The notes: generated by a model from the sequence alone, not told the origin. A DNA stretch of 9,676 nt from Bacteroidaceae bacterium (GCA_024695315.1 JAILIJ010000116.1:1-9676), one strand, 5' to 3'. Counted from the first letter of the stretch, positions 1-6,656 are shown. Translations and numbers: made by a program.

Positions 1-973
1 GTTTGCCGTCTCGTCTCAATTCACGCGAATATCGGTTCTTCTTTTTATATCCATTGAAGCGACGAATTTCCAAAGTTGCCTTAGTACAATTCAAGAAATC
101 TATCTTTGCGTCAAAATCCTTTCCCGGTAAAATTACGTTCGGAACATTAATATCGACAAATGGCTGCTGAATATAAAGCAACCGATTGCGATACTCGTTA
201 ATGAAGCGTGAGCTGGCATTCTCTTTTATCACTTTCTGCCAATAACTTATATTTGCGTCCAATTCTTCATAATGTACAGAATCTTTCTCGTCGATAATGT
301 CAATATGTAGTGGAGCATTACGTTCTATTTCCTCATAGCGGATCTCATCATAAAGGGTATTATATGCTTTAATCTTGCTGAGCGACTCATAGACAACCAA
401 CATGTCATTTCTAAGTTTTGCTATTTCCGCCATACCCATTGTGACATTATTTTTGTAACAGTCAGCTATGACTGCCAACATGCAGTGCTCGTACATCTCG
501 CCATCTTTAGTAAGGCAGACTATATCCTTATATGGCATAGCCGACTCCTGAGCAAGCATTTCCATATCTGACAAGGCCGCACGGAAATGCTCATCACTCT
601 TACTTTGATAATCCACATCCGCATTGCGCATATCAGAATACATATCAGGAAGGGTTCTGTATGCCCATCCCGCCATACAATGAAGAATGGCCTTTTGTGT
701 GGCATTCTGAGGAGTGCGCATCTTACTGTCTAAGGACGCAATCCACGTTTCTATTTTTGATACATTTGCATCAAAAGTACGAGCATCTTTTTCTGTACTT
801 TCGTTTATCTCCTTAAATAACGCCTTACAACTTGCAACAAATTTCGATGTTTCTTTTTCCGCATTATAATATGTATTTGCAGAATAGCTATCTATACAAT
901 TATCAGCAGGTATTGCTGACACTCCCATAGATAGCATAAAAGATGAAATTACAATGGATAATACTTTTTTCAT
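1..973 (-). CDS. Large secreted protein, probable Bacteroidota MG2/alpha-2-macroglobulin family (N-terminal part, runs off left edge)
   Basis: The frame stays open for 324 codons from ATG 971-973 to the window edge, so only the N-terminus is visible. Residues 1-20 form a signal peptide: Lys-Lys after Met, a hydrophobic core and a Val-Ser-Ala cleavage site, with no lipobox cysteine, so export by Sec and signal peptidase I is expected. A helical, charged region of about 230 residues follows, containing a stretch like ALSDMEMLAQ then PYKDIVCL and a Met-Leu-x-Val-Ile segment. That layout resembles the helical N-terminus of Bacteroidota MG2-domain proteins. Near residue 280 a beta-rich region begins (QPFVDINVPNVILPGKDF, then LEIRRFNGY), like a first macroglobulin-type domain. 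These proteins act outside the cytoplasm; bacterial relatives with a thioester trap proteases, but that motif would lie outside the window. An in-frame ATG two codons upstream (977-979) is possible; the nearby promoter favours 973. The family call is from memory of the pattern and moderately sure. Confidence 0.5.
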   Translation of the reverse strand, partial: MKKVLSIVISSFMLSMGVSAIPADNCIDSYSANTYYNAEKETSKFVASCKALFKEINESTEKDARTFDANVSKIETWIASLDSKMRTPQNATQKAILHCMAGWAYRTLPDMYSDMRNADVDYQSKSDEHFRAALSDMEMLAQESAMPYKDIVCLTKDGEMYEHCMLAVIADCYKNNVTMGMAEIAKLRNDMLVVYESLSKIKAYNTLYDEIRYEEIERNAPLHIDIIDEKDSVHYEELDANISYWQKVIKENASSRFINEYRNRLLYIQQPFVDINVPNVILPGKDFDAKIDFLNCTKATLEIRRFNGYKKKNRYSRELRRDGK

Positions 974-991
974 AGTCATAATTATTTTCTA

Positions 992-1023
992 CAAAGATAT
1001 ATGTTTCACAAATAATAGGCAAG
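992..1023 (-). promoter_or_regulatory. Bacteroidota-type promoter for the MG2-like gene
   Basis: Read on the minus strand, a perfect TAnnTTTG -7 box (TATCTTTG, 992-999) lies 20 bp downstream of CTTG (1020-1023), a three-of-four match to the -33 TTTG element. Transcription would start near 986-988, leaving a leader of only about 14 nt before the ATG at 973. Start site is inferred. Confidence 0.6.
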
Positions 1024-1045
1024 TTATGTAATATCTATTTTTTAC

Positions 1046-1080
1046 AAAAAAAGGTGTTTGTAAAATATTCACAAACACCT
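1046..1080 (-). terminator. Rho-independent terminator of prmA
   Basis: A perfect 10-bp inverted repeat (AGGTGTTTGT at 1052-1061 and ACAAACACCT at 1071-1080) encloses a 9-nt loop. In the minus-strand transcript it is followed by seven U residues (1046-1052). It lies 20 bp past the prmA stop codon and upstream of the next gene's promoter, so it separates the two units. Confidence 0.88.
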
Positions 1081-1100
1081 GATAAAAAATATCCTAGTAT

Positions 1101-1889
1101 TTACTTACTTACGACCAAAGCACACCAATTATTATTTGACAAAATATCTACGATACTTAGTCCACATAATTTGGCGACAGACTCAAGTTCATCAACATCT
1201 TCGGTATAGAATCCACTCATAAGGAGCGTTCCATCTTTACTTAAATGAGCGACATAAGTCTTCATGTCATTTTTCAATATGTTCTTATGTATATTGGCAA
1301 CAATAACATCGTACTTTCCTTCTATTTTAGAGGCGTCACCTAAAATGATATTCACATTTTCAATACTATTCAATTCAAAATTCTCTTTAGCATTTTCCAC
1401 ACTCATATCATCAATATCTATAGCGACAACTTCCTTGGCTCCCTTCTTTGCCATAGCGATGCCGAGGACACCTGTTCCGCATCCCATATCGAGAACTCTC
1501 TTGCCTGTAAAGTCCTTAGACATAAGATATTTAGTCAACATATACGTAGTCTCGTGCGAACCGGAGCCAAATGCCATTTTTGGATTGAGTTTGATGCCAA
1601 ACTCTTCTTCGAGAATCGGAGAATAAGACTCTCTCTCCCACTCCTCATTCCAATCCTTGTTTTCCAGTTCTTCAACTTTATAACTCAGTTTTACATCTGG
1701 AATCAAGAAAGAATCTAAGACAGACTTCAGATTGTCTTCATTAAATTTAGACTCCTGAATGTAGGCCTTGACTCCCGTTTCCGTTGTCTCAAAGGAATCG
1801 TAGTCGGCGTCTCCAAGAAGAGCACACAAGATGTCTGCACTGTCCTCAGAAAAAGGACTAATGGTAATTTCTGCGTATAAATATTTCAT
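1101..1889 (-). CDS. prmA: Ribosomal protein L11 methyltransferase
   Basis: This cytoplasmic enzyme uses S-adenosylmethionine to trimethylate lysines and the N-terminus of ribosomal protein L11. The 262-residue product has the family architecture: an N-terminal substrate-recognition domain (about 1-80), a linker with the PrmA-specific PKMAFGSGSHETT motif (103-115), then a Rossmann-like methyltransferase domain. SAM-binding motif I is VLDMGCGTGVLG (132-143), the acidic loop after the second strand is AIDIDD (156-161), GDA lies at 184-186, and the catalytic-loop equivalent is VANIHKNIL (197-205). It is shorter than the roughly 293-residue E. coli protein, as is usual in Bacteroidota. The ATG at 1887-1889 aligns with the family N-terminus and follows a purine-rich GGGGTTAGG stretch that could act as a weak ribosome-binding site. 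It lies 113 bp after the GH25 gene and ends in a strong hairpin terminator. The identification is secure. Confidence 0.95.
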   Translation of the reverse strand: MKYLYAEITISPFSEDSADILCALLGDADYDSFETTETGVKAYIQESKFNEDNLKSVLDSFLIPDVKLSYKVEELENKDWNEEWERESYSPILEEEFGIKLNPKMAFGSGSHETTYMLTKYLMSKDFTGKRVLDMGCGTGVLGIAMAKKGAKEVVAIDIDDMSVENAKENFELNSIENVNIILGDASKIEGKYDVIVANIHKNILKNDMKTYVAHLSKDGTLLMSGFYTEDVDELESVAKLCGLSIVDILSNNNWCALVVSK

Positions 1890-1914
1890 ATTACCTAACC
1901 CCTACTAATAAATA

Positions 1915-1945
1915 ATTGATTGTATAAAGAATATATATTGATTGT
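1915..1945 (-). repeat. 9-bp direct repeat upstream of prmA, 22-bp period
   Basis: ATTGATTGT (plus-strand reading) occurs at 1915-1923 and 1937-1945, so the copies start exactly 22 bp apart, about two helical turns. They lie 26 to 56 bp upstream of the prmA start codon in an AT-rich spacer with no clear TAnnTTTG box. They could be a regulator site pair or chance in AT-rich DNA. Confidence 0.4.
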
Positions 1946-2002
1946 TTTAAAAATTTCTTGTCTCTAAAAATCATTCTTCCATTGACGCTTTTACGCTAAG
2001 CA

Positions 2003-2848
2003 TCACTCTTTTCTCCTCTGCTGGGCACCAATAGTCATACCCACTAATTCCTCGTATGTTCCATTAAAGACATTCACATCTACATAGCCTTTAATGCCGT
2101 CTACCTTGCCAGCATCCGTATGTTGCCAAAATTTCCACTCTCCTGTATAGGTAAGTGAATCGACAAAATAGTGGGCAATCCAATATGGATATTTTTCCAA
2201 TTCAGGAATTGAAAGATAAGATTTCCTGAACTTATATGAAGTGTATAATATAGGAGCTACGCCATAATGCTTTTCTACAATATTCAGCCATGTAAGGACT
2301 TCTTTTTGAAGTTGATTAGGAGAGTATTTTCCCAACGATTCCACATCAAGAACAGGAGGAAGATCTTCCTCGTCAAGTTGAACCATCTTGCAAAAATACT
2401 TTGCCTGAGTCTTTGCCGAACTTTGCGTACTAAAGAAATGGTATGCGCCACGCATTATACCATTACGGCGAGCATGAAAAAAATTCTGATTAAAGTTTTC
2501 GTCAAGTCTATCAGAACCCTCTGTTGCCTTGACAAAAATGAAATTCACAGGAGTTCCCTGCAACTGGGCATTACGAAGTTTTTCCCAGTTTATCTCATCC
2601 TGATAATGTGAGACATCAATTCCCCTAACCTTGCCATCAGGATACTTAACAACCCCAAATAGGGCTTTCAATCTAAAGGAATAAGGGTTAAAATATGAAC
2701 GATATACGAATGCTAAAAATATAACGACTACAAGGACTATAATGGAAATACAAATGTAGCCCAACTTTCTCGTTGAGTTCTCATTTTTTTTCGAAGATTT
2801 GCCCCTTTTACGAGGAGACGTTTTTTTCTTTGTTGAAGATGTTACCAT
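2003..2848 (-). CDS. GH25 muramidase (lysozyme), membrane-anchored
   Basis: This is a glycoside hydrolase family 25 enzyme, which cuts the beta-1,4 bond between N-acetylmuramic acid and N-acetylglucosamine in peptidoglycan. Residues 1-29 are a very basic Ser/Lys/Arg tail, residues 31-48 a single hydrophobic segment, and the catalytic barrel spans about 70-265. This predicts a type II signal anchor with the enzyme facing the periplasm. Family motifs are GIDVSHYQ (76-83), the catalytic LDVE (167-170, Asp168 and Glu170) and WQHTDAG...VDVNVFNG (241-263), which ends in the conserved Asp257 region; WIAHY (223-227) is also typical. All expected acidic active-site residues are present. The ATG at 2846-2848 is preceded by AGGA seven bases upstream, a credible ribosome-binding site. 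GH25 enzymes are also common in phages, but no phage genes surround this one, so a cell-wall remodelling role is more likely. The exact role is unknown. Confidence 0.93.
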   Translation of the reverse strand: MVTSSTKKKTSPRKRGKSSKKNENSTRKLGYICISIIVLVVVIFLAFVYRSYFNPYSFRLKALFGVVKYPDGKVRGIDVSHYQDEINWEKLRNAQLQGTPVNFIFVKATEGSDRLDENFNQNFFHARRNGIMRGAYHFFSTQSSAKTQAKYFCKMVQLDEEDLPPVLDVESLGKYSPNQLQKEVLTWLNIVEKHYGVAPILYTSYKFRKSYLSIPELEKYPYWIAHYFVDSLTYTGEWKFWQHTDAGKVDGIKGYVDVNVFNGTYEELVGMTIGAQQRRKE

Positions 2849-2868
2849 TATATTTTCCTAATTAGGCA

Positions 2869-2899
2869 CAGACATATTTGTTGCAAATAATATTACAAA
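2869..2899 (-). promoter_or_regulatory. Candidate promoter of the GH25 gene
   Basis: On the minus strand, TTTG (2896-2899) is followed after 19 bp by TATGTCTG (2869-2876), a seven-of-eight match to the Bacteroidota -7 box TAnnTTTG. Transcription would begin around 2864, giving a leader of about 16 nt. One mismatch in the -7 box keeps this tentative. Confidence 0.5.
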
Positions 2900-2919
2900 C
2901 AATAATGCTTATTTAATAT

Positions 2920-2955
2920 GAAAAGCGAAAAACCCCAATAGGTTTTTCACTTTTC
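2920..2955 (-). terminator. Hairpin terminator after pfp
   Basis: Arms at 2920-2934 and 2941-2955 form a 15-bp stem with a 6-nt loop. The single non-Watson-Crick position is a G-U pair only in the minus-strand RNA, where the stem is therefore complete; in plus-strand RNA it would be a C-A mismatch. It starts 30 bp past the pfp stop codon. The U-tract after the stem is weak. Confidence 0.7.
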
Positions 2956-2984
2956 ATTATTATCTTAGCCTTTTAACAAGCTAA

Positions 2985-4625
2985 TTACTTAGCCTGCTCA
3001 AGCTGAAGAGTCTTAGTTGCCTGGTCGCAAACCTCAGTTGGTCCCCAGTACTGGATAGGACCTGGGTAAACGTAAGCAGTCTGCTTAGCCCACTCAGCAC
3101 GCTTAGAAGCGAAGAACTTGAATGGAGCGCCATCAAGCTCAACAAGAGCCTTACGGATAACTGGCTTCATCTTACCGTTACGCTTCTCGAGGTTCATCAT
3201 CATAGTGATAGGCACACCACCTGCAATCCATTCTGCAGCAGGAGCTGTTGTATTCTTGATGATTGACATGTAACCAGTCTTACCGTTAGCGATAAGGCGT
3301 GATGCGTTGTAACCAAGTGAATAGCAGTAGTCAGCATCGTAGTTAGATGGAGCAGCGCAACGTCCTTCATAACCGAAGAAGTGGTGCTGTGCTGAGAATT
3401 TACCATTGTACTTACCTTCTTTCTTCCACTCAGCAAGCTTAGCAGCAACCATACGAGAGAGAAGCTTCTCTGTCTCGATGAGTGATACCTGAACGTTTCC
3501 GTGTGGGTCACGGTCAAGAGCGAGCTGTGCAGCTACGTCTGCTGGAAGAGACTCGAATACCTTGAGGTTGTCAGCAGCGATGTGAGACTTAACGTAAGCA
3601 ATCTGCTCGTCAGCGTTGTTGAGCTTCTGAGCCTCTGGAGTAGCAAGTACGTCGTTGAGCTCAGCGATAAGCTTCTTGATAGCTGGGATGAACTCGATGA
3701 TACCCTCTGGAATGAGGACAGTACCGAAGTTGTTGCCATCAGCAGCACGATCAGCTACAGCCTTAGCGATGTATGTTACTACTTCATCGAGTGACATAGC
3801 CTTAGCCTCAACCTCCTCAGAGATGAGACAGATGTTTGGCTGACACTGGAGTGCGCACTCAAGAGCGATGTGAGATGCAGAACGTCCCATGAGCTTGATG
3901 AAGTGCCAGTACTTGCGAGCTGAGTTACAGTCGCGCTGGATGTTACCGATAAGCTCAGAGTAAGTCTTACATGCAGTATCGAAACCAAATGAAGTCTCAA
4001 TCTGGTCATTCTTAAGGTCACCGTCGATAGTCTTAGGACAACCAATAACCTGAACGCCATACTTCTTTGCTGCATAGTACTCAGCAAGTACGCAAGCGTT
4101 TGTGTTAGAGTCATCACCACCGATGATTACGAGTGCCTTGATACCAAGCTCACGGAGAATCTTGATACCGCTCTCGAACTGGTCAACTTCCTCAAGCTTT
4201 GTACGACCAGAACCGATGATATCGAAACCACCTGTGTTACGATACTCGTCAATCTTAGCATCTGTGAACTCAATGTACTTGTGGTCAACAAGTCCACCTG
4301 GACCCATAAGGAATCCGTAGAGTTTGCTATCCTTGTTAAGAGACTTAACACCGTCATAAAGACCAGAGATAACATTGTGTCCACCTGGAGCCTGACCACC
4401 AGAAAGAATGATACCTACATTGAAAGGCTCGAGCTTAACTGGTTCACCAGCCTCGAAAGTAATGATAGGCATACCGTAAGTATTAGGGAAGAGTTCCTTA
4501 ATCTCTGCCTGATTACCAACTGACTGTGTAGGAGCACCTTCTACGGCCTTTACAGAGCCCTGAAGTGCCTTTGGGAGCTTTGGCTGATATGCAGCACGAG
4601 CTTTCTGAAGATTTGAAATTTCCAT
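2985..4625 (-). CDS. pfp: Pyrophosphate-dependent 6-phosphofructokinase (PPi-PFK, long form)
   Basis: This cytoplasmic enzyme reversibly phosphorylates fructose-6-phosphate at C1 using pyrophosphate, serving both glycolysis and gluconeogenesis. At 546 residues it matches the long PPi-PFK clade found in Bacteroidota, spirochaetes and plants rather than the roughly 320-residue ATP enzyme. Motifs are GGQAPGGHN (76-84), GGDDS (169-173), PKTIDGDLKN (197-206), MGRSASHIALE (246-256) and FGYEGR (417-422). Two residues mark pyrophosphate use: Asp172, where ATP enzymes have Gly in GGDGS, and Lys198 before TIDGD, where ATP enzymes have Gly; the catalytic Asp201 is present. Between them an insert of about 100 residues (270-380) is typical of the long form. 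Codon choice is strongly biased, suggesting high expression. It starts 64 bp after eda in the same direction, so it could share the kdgK-eda transcript or use a weak promoter at the eda end. Function is secure; operon membership is inference. Confidence 0.97.
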   Translation of the reverse strand: MEISNLQKARAAYQPKLPKALQGSVKAVEGAPTQSVGNQAEIKELFPNTYGMPIITFEAGEPVKLEPFNVGIILSGGQAPGGHNVISGLYDGVKSLNKDSKLYGFLMGPGGLVDHKYIEFTDAKIDEYRNTGGFDIIGSGRTKLEEVDQFESGIKILRELGIKALVIIGGDDSNTNACVLAEYYAAKKYGVQVIGCPKTIDGDLKNDQIETSFGFDTACKTYSELIGNIQRDCNSARKYWHFIKLMGRSASHIALECALQCQPNICLISEEVEAKAMSLDEVVTYIAKAVADRAADGNNFGTVLIPEGIIEFIPAIKKLIAELNDVLATPEAQKLNNADEQIAYVKSHIAADNLKVFESLPADVAAQLALDRDPHGNVQVSLIETEKLLSRMVAAKLAEWKKEGKYNGKFSAQHHFFGYEGRCAAPSNYDADYCYSLGYNASRLIANGKTGYMSIIKNTTAPAAEWIAGGVPITMMMNLEKRNGKMKPVIRKALVELDGAPFKFFASKRAEWAKQTAYVYPGPIQYWGPTEVCDQATKTLQLEQAK

Positions 4626-4684
4626 TGGTTTATAATTTTTTAGTTAATAATGTTAATCCTGAATTTTATGTCAACCAATAATGT

Positions 4685-4716
4685 GAAAGTTACTTAGCAG
4701 CACGTGCCTTAGCAAT
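4685..4716 (-). promoter_or_regulatory. Weak candidate promoter for pfp at the end of eda
   Basis: On the minus strand, TAACTTTC (4685-4692, seven of eight to TAnnTTTG) lies 20 bp after ATTG (4713-4716, three of four to TTTG). It overlaps the eda stop codon and would give a leader of about 55 nt. Both boxes are imperfect, so this may be chance. Confidence 0.28.
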
Positions 4717-5364
4717 GTAGCCAAGAGACTCCTTACACATATTTGTAACATAAGCCCAATCTTGAGCCTTTACCTTGTCGCTTGGGAAGAGCTTTGATCC
4801 CATACCTACACAGAACACACCTGCCTTAATCCATGAAGTGAGGTTCTCTTCTGTTGGAGCAACACCTCCTGTTACCATAATCTTTGACCATGGCATTGGA
4901 GCCTTAAGACCCTTTACAAAGTTTGGTCCATAAACATCGCCTGGGAATACCTTGCAGAGGTCGCAACCAAGCTCCTGTGCCTTACCTACTTCAGACACAG
5001 TGCCACATCCTGGGCAATATGGAACAAGACGACGATTACATACTGGTGCAATCTCTGGGTTGAACAATGGACCTACAACAAAGCATGCGCCAAGCTGTAT
5101 GTACATAGCTGCAGTTGGAGCGTCAACGACAGAACCAATTCCGAGTGCAAGCTCTGGACATTCTGTTGCAGCAAACTTCACACACTCAGCAAATACTTCC
5201 TGTGCGAAATCACCACGGTTAGTGAACTCGAATGCACGTACACCACCGTCGTAGCAAGCCTTAATGACCTTCTTTGCTACTTCTGCATCCTTATGATAGA
5301 AAACAGGTACCATACCTGTTGAGCCAATCTTCTCAAGAACGGCTATTTTATCGAATTTTGCCAC
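4690..5364 (-). CDS. eda: KDPG aldolase (2-keto-3-deoxy-6-phosphogluconate aldolase)
   Basis: This class I aldolase splits 2-keto-3-deoxy-6-phosphogluconate into pyruvate and glyceraldehyde-3-phosphate, the last step of the Entner-Doudoroff and uronate routes. The 224-residue protein is a single TIM barrel. The general-base glutamate is Glu46 (RAFEFTNRG), the substrate loop is PGCGTVSE (118-125), the Schiff-base lysine is Lys138 in LCKVFPGD, and phosphate contacts are TGGV (165-168) and GMGS (187-190). All catalytic residues are present. The start is a GTG at 5362-5364: an in-frame stop lies just upstream, no ATG is available before residue 18, and the N-terminus from the GTG matches the family. 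AAGGA sits only about two bases before it, too close for a normal ribosome-binding site. It begins 39 bp after kdgK, so the two are almost certainly co-transcribed. Several cysteines (117, 120, 134, 137) sit around the active site; their meaning is unknown. Confidence 0.95.
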   Translation of the reverse strand: MAKFDKIAVLEKIGSTGMVPVFYHKDAEVAKKVIKACYDGGVRAFEFTNRGDFAQEVFAECVKFAATECPELALGIGSVVDAPTAAMYIQLGACFVVGPLFNPEIAPVCNRRLVPYCPGCGTVSEVGKAQELGCDLCKVFPGDVYGPNFVKGLKAPMPWSKIMVTGGVAPTEENLTSWIKAGVFCVGMGSKLFPSDKVKAQDWAYVTNMCKESLGYIAKARAAK

Positions 5365-5403
5365 AATCCTTTTTTATATATAGAATTACAAAATTGTTTT
5401 TAT

Positions 5404-6426
5404 TTATCGCTGAACACGACCATTAGCGTTACCGCCAGCAAGTGCCTCAACCTCCTCTACTGATACGTGGTTGAAGTCGCCAGGAATAGTGTGCTTAAGA
5501 GCAGAAGCAGCAACTGCAAACTCAAGAGCCTCACCTTGATTTGGCTTTGTGAGAAGACCATGGATAAGACCACCAGAGAAAGAGTCACCACCACCTACAC
5601 GGTCAACGATAGGGTCGATGTCATAACGCTTTGACTGATAGAACTCCTTGCCATTATAGATAAGTGCCTTCCAGCCGTTGTGTGTAGCAGAGAAACTCTC
5701 ACGAAGAGTACTTACCACATACTTAAATCCGAACTCCTTAGCCATAGCCTTGAAGATGCCCTCATATCCAGCAGCATCAGTCTTTCCACCTTCAACGTCA
5801 GCATCAGGTTTGAAACCGAGGCAAAGCTCTGCATCTTCCTCATTACCGATGCAGACATCAACGTACTGCATGAGAGGACGCATAACAGAAATAGCTTTCT
5901 CTGAAGTCCAAAGCTTCTTACGGAAATTCAAGTCTACACTTATTGTTACACCATGCTTCTTAGCAGCTATACAAGCCTGCTTAAGACACTCTGCTGATGC
6001 ATCAGAAATTGCTGGGGTAATACCTGACCAATGGAACCAGTCTGCACCCTCGAAAATCTTGTCGAAATCAAAATCCTCAGGCTTAGCCTCTGCAATAGCA
6101 GAATGAGCACGGTCATAAATAACTTTTGAGGCACGCATACTTGCGCCTGTCTCAGCATAGTAAAGTCCTACACGATCACCACCGCGAGCAATAAAGTCTG
6201 TCTTTACGCCATACTTACGCATAGCATTTACTGCGATTTGACCGATTTCGTGTTTAGGTAATTTAGAGATAAAGTAACAGTCATGACCGAAGTTTGCACA
6301 ACTGATAGCAACATTAGCCTCACCACCGCCAGGGATGATGTTAAACTTCTCGGCCTGTACGAAACGACTGTTTCCTTCAGGTGAAAGGCGAAGCATGATT
6401 TCGCCCATTGTAACGATTTTAGCCAT
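5404..6426 (-). CDS. kdgK: 2-keto-3-deoxygluconate kinase (PfkB/ribokinase family)
   Basis: This cytoplasmic sugar kinase uses ATP to phosphorylate 2-keto-3-deoxygluconate at C6, making the substrate of the aldolase encoded next. The 340-residue protein shows the PfkB fold: an N-terminal GEIMLRLSP strand (8-16), the GGGEANVA sugar-binding loop (33-40), the strand VDLNFRKKLW (164-173) typical of KDG kinases, NEEDAE (195-200), and the PfkB signature DRVGGGDSFSGG (275-286) with catalytic base Asp281 and its anion hole. The ATG at 6424-6426 gives the standard N-terminus; there is no Shine-Dalgarno sequence, only an AT-rich leader. It is first in the leftward kdgK-eda(-pfp) unit, and the divergent LacI-family gene is its likely regulator. 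Assignment to KDG rather than fructose or ribose rests on the eda neighbour plus the overall pattern. No uronate isomerases or dehydrogenases are in the window, so the upstream pathway is not visible. Confidence 0.92.
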   Translation of the reverse strand: MAKIVTMGEIMLRLSPEGNSRFVQAEKFNIIPGGGEANVAISCANFGHDCYFISKLPKHEIGQIAVNAMRKYGVKTDFIARGGDRVGLYYAETGASMRASKVIYDRAHSAIAEAKPEDFDFDKIFEGADWFHWSGITPAISDASAECLKQACIAAKKHGVTISVDLNFRKKLWTSEKAISVMRPLMQYVDVCIGNEEDAELCLGFKPDADVEGGKTDAAGYEGIFKAMAKEFGFKYVVSTLRESFSATHNGWKALIYNGKEFYQSKRYDIDPIVDRVGGGDSFSGGLIHGLLTKPNQGEALEFAVAASALKHTIPGDFNHVSVEEVEALAGGNANGRVQR

Positions 6427-6481
6427 TTATAAATTTATAAGTTTTATTACTTATCCTTAATTTCATTTACTTACTGTCTAA

Positions 6482-6503
6482 TACTTATTTCTTACAATAA
6501 GTA
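6482..6503. promoter_or_regulatory. 22-bp palindrome in the kdgK leader (candidate operator)
   Basis: TACTTATT (6482-6489) and AATAAGTA (6496-6503) are perfect 8-bp inverted arms around a 6-bp centre. The site begins about 5 bp downstream of the inferred kdgK transcription start, a suitable place for a repressor. It could bind the divergent LacI-family protein or form a weak leader hairpin. It lacks the central CG of many LacI operators, so binding is a guess. Confidence 0.4.
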
Positions 6504-6514
6504 AAAAACATGTG

Positions 6515-6522
6515 CAAAGATA
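6515..6522 (-). promoter_or_regulatory. kdgK promoter -7 box
   Basis: TATCTTTG on the minus strand matches TAnnTTTG exactly and is followed by CACATG. It lies 89 bp upstream of the kdgK ATG, giving a leader of about 80 nt. No good TTTG is seen 19-21 bp upstream; instead A-tracts fill that side. Confidence 0.6.
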
Positions 6523-6627
6523 AGTTTTTTTCCTTTTATTCTCTGACTTTTCACTCTTTTTTTTGTTTTTTTGTCATATAACGCATTTTTTTTATTTCTC
6601 GAATGATGTTAATTAGCATAAAAACAC

Positions 6628-6635
6628 TAAATTTG
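6628..6635 (+). promoter_or_regulatory. Promoter -7 box of the LacI-family gene
   Basis: TAAATTTG matches TAnnTTTG exactly and continues as CACAG, so both divergent promoters share the string TTTGCACA. The -33 element is poor (GATG at 6605-6608, 19 bp upstream). The leader to the ATG at 6734 would be about 90 nt. Confidence 0.5.
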
Positions 6636-6656
6636 CACAGTTTTTCATGTTGTGCA
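6634..6656. promoter_or_regulatory. Inverted repeat at the regulator's transcription start (candidate autoregulatory operator)
   Basis: TGCACA (6634-6639) and TGTGCA (6651-6656) are perfect 6-bp inverted arms 11 bp apart, overlapping the -7 box and probable start point of the LacI-family gene. The same hexamer overlaps the kdgK -7 box (6511-6516). Binding by the regulator is inference; TTTGCA may simply be promoter consensus. Confidence 0.35.

Noticed and set aside
520..705. Minus-strand frame of 61 codons
   Set aside because: It lies in another frame wholly within the MG2-like gene, which has a continuous 324-codon frame with a signal peptide.
1264..1626. Plus-strand frame of 120 codons opposite prmA, with hydrophobic stretches
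   Set aside because: It is antisense to the conserved methyltransferase domain; the hydrophobic look comes from reading Lys/Asp/Asn-rich codons in reverse.
2003..2848. GH25 lysozyme as a sign of a prophage or a lysis cassette
   Set aside because: Neighbours are pfp and prmA with ordinary spacing and terminators; no holin, tail or integrase gene is present, and the protein is membrane-anchored.
2920..2955. Hairpin considered as a plus-strand terminator or attachment site
   Set aside because: The stem is complete (with a G-U pair) only in the minus-strand RNA and sits just after the pfp stop codon; no integrase or duplicated target flanks it.
3200..4523. Many open frames on both strands overlapping pfp (for example 3200-3517, 3779-4120, 4127-4399 minus; 3501-3794, 4281-4523 plus)
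   Set aside because: They are low-complexity Ser/Leu/Thr-rich shadows produced by the strong codon bias of pfp; none has a promoter, domain or independent context.
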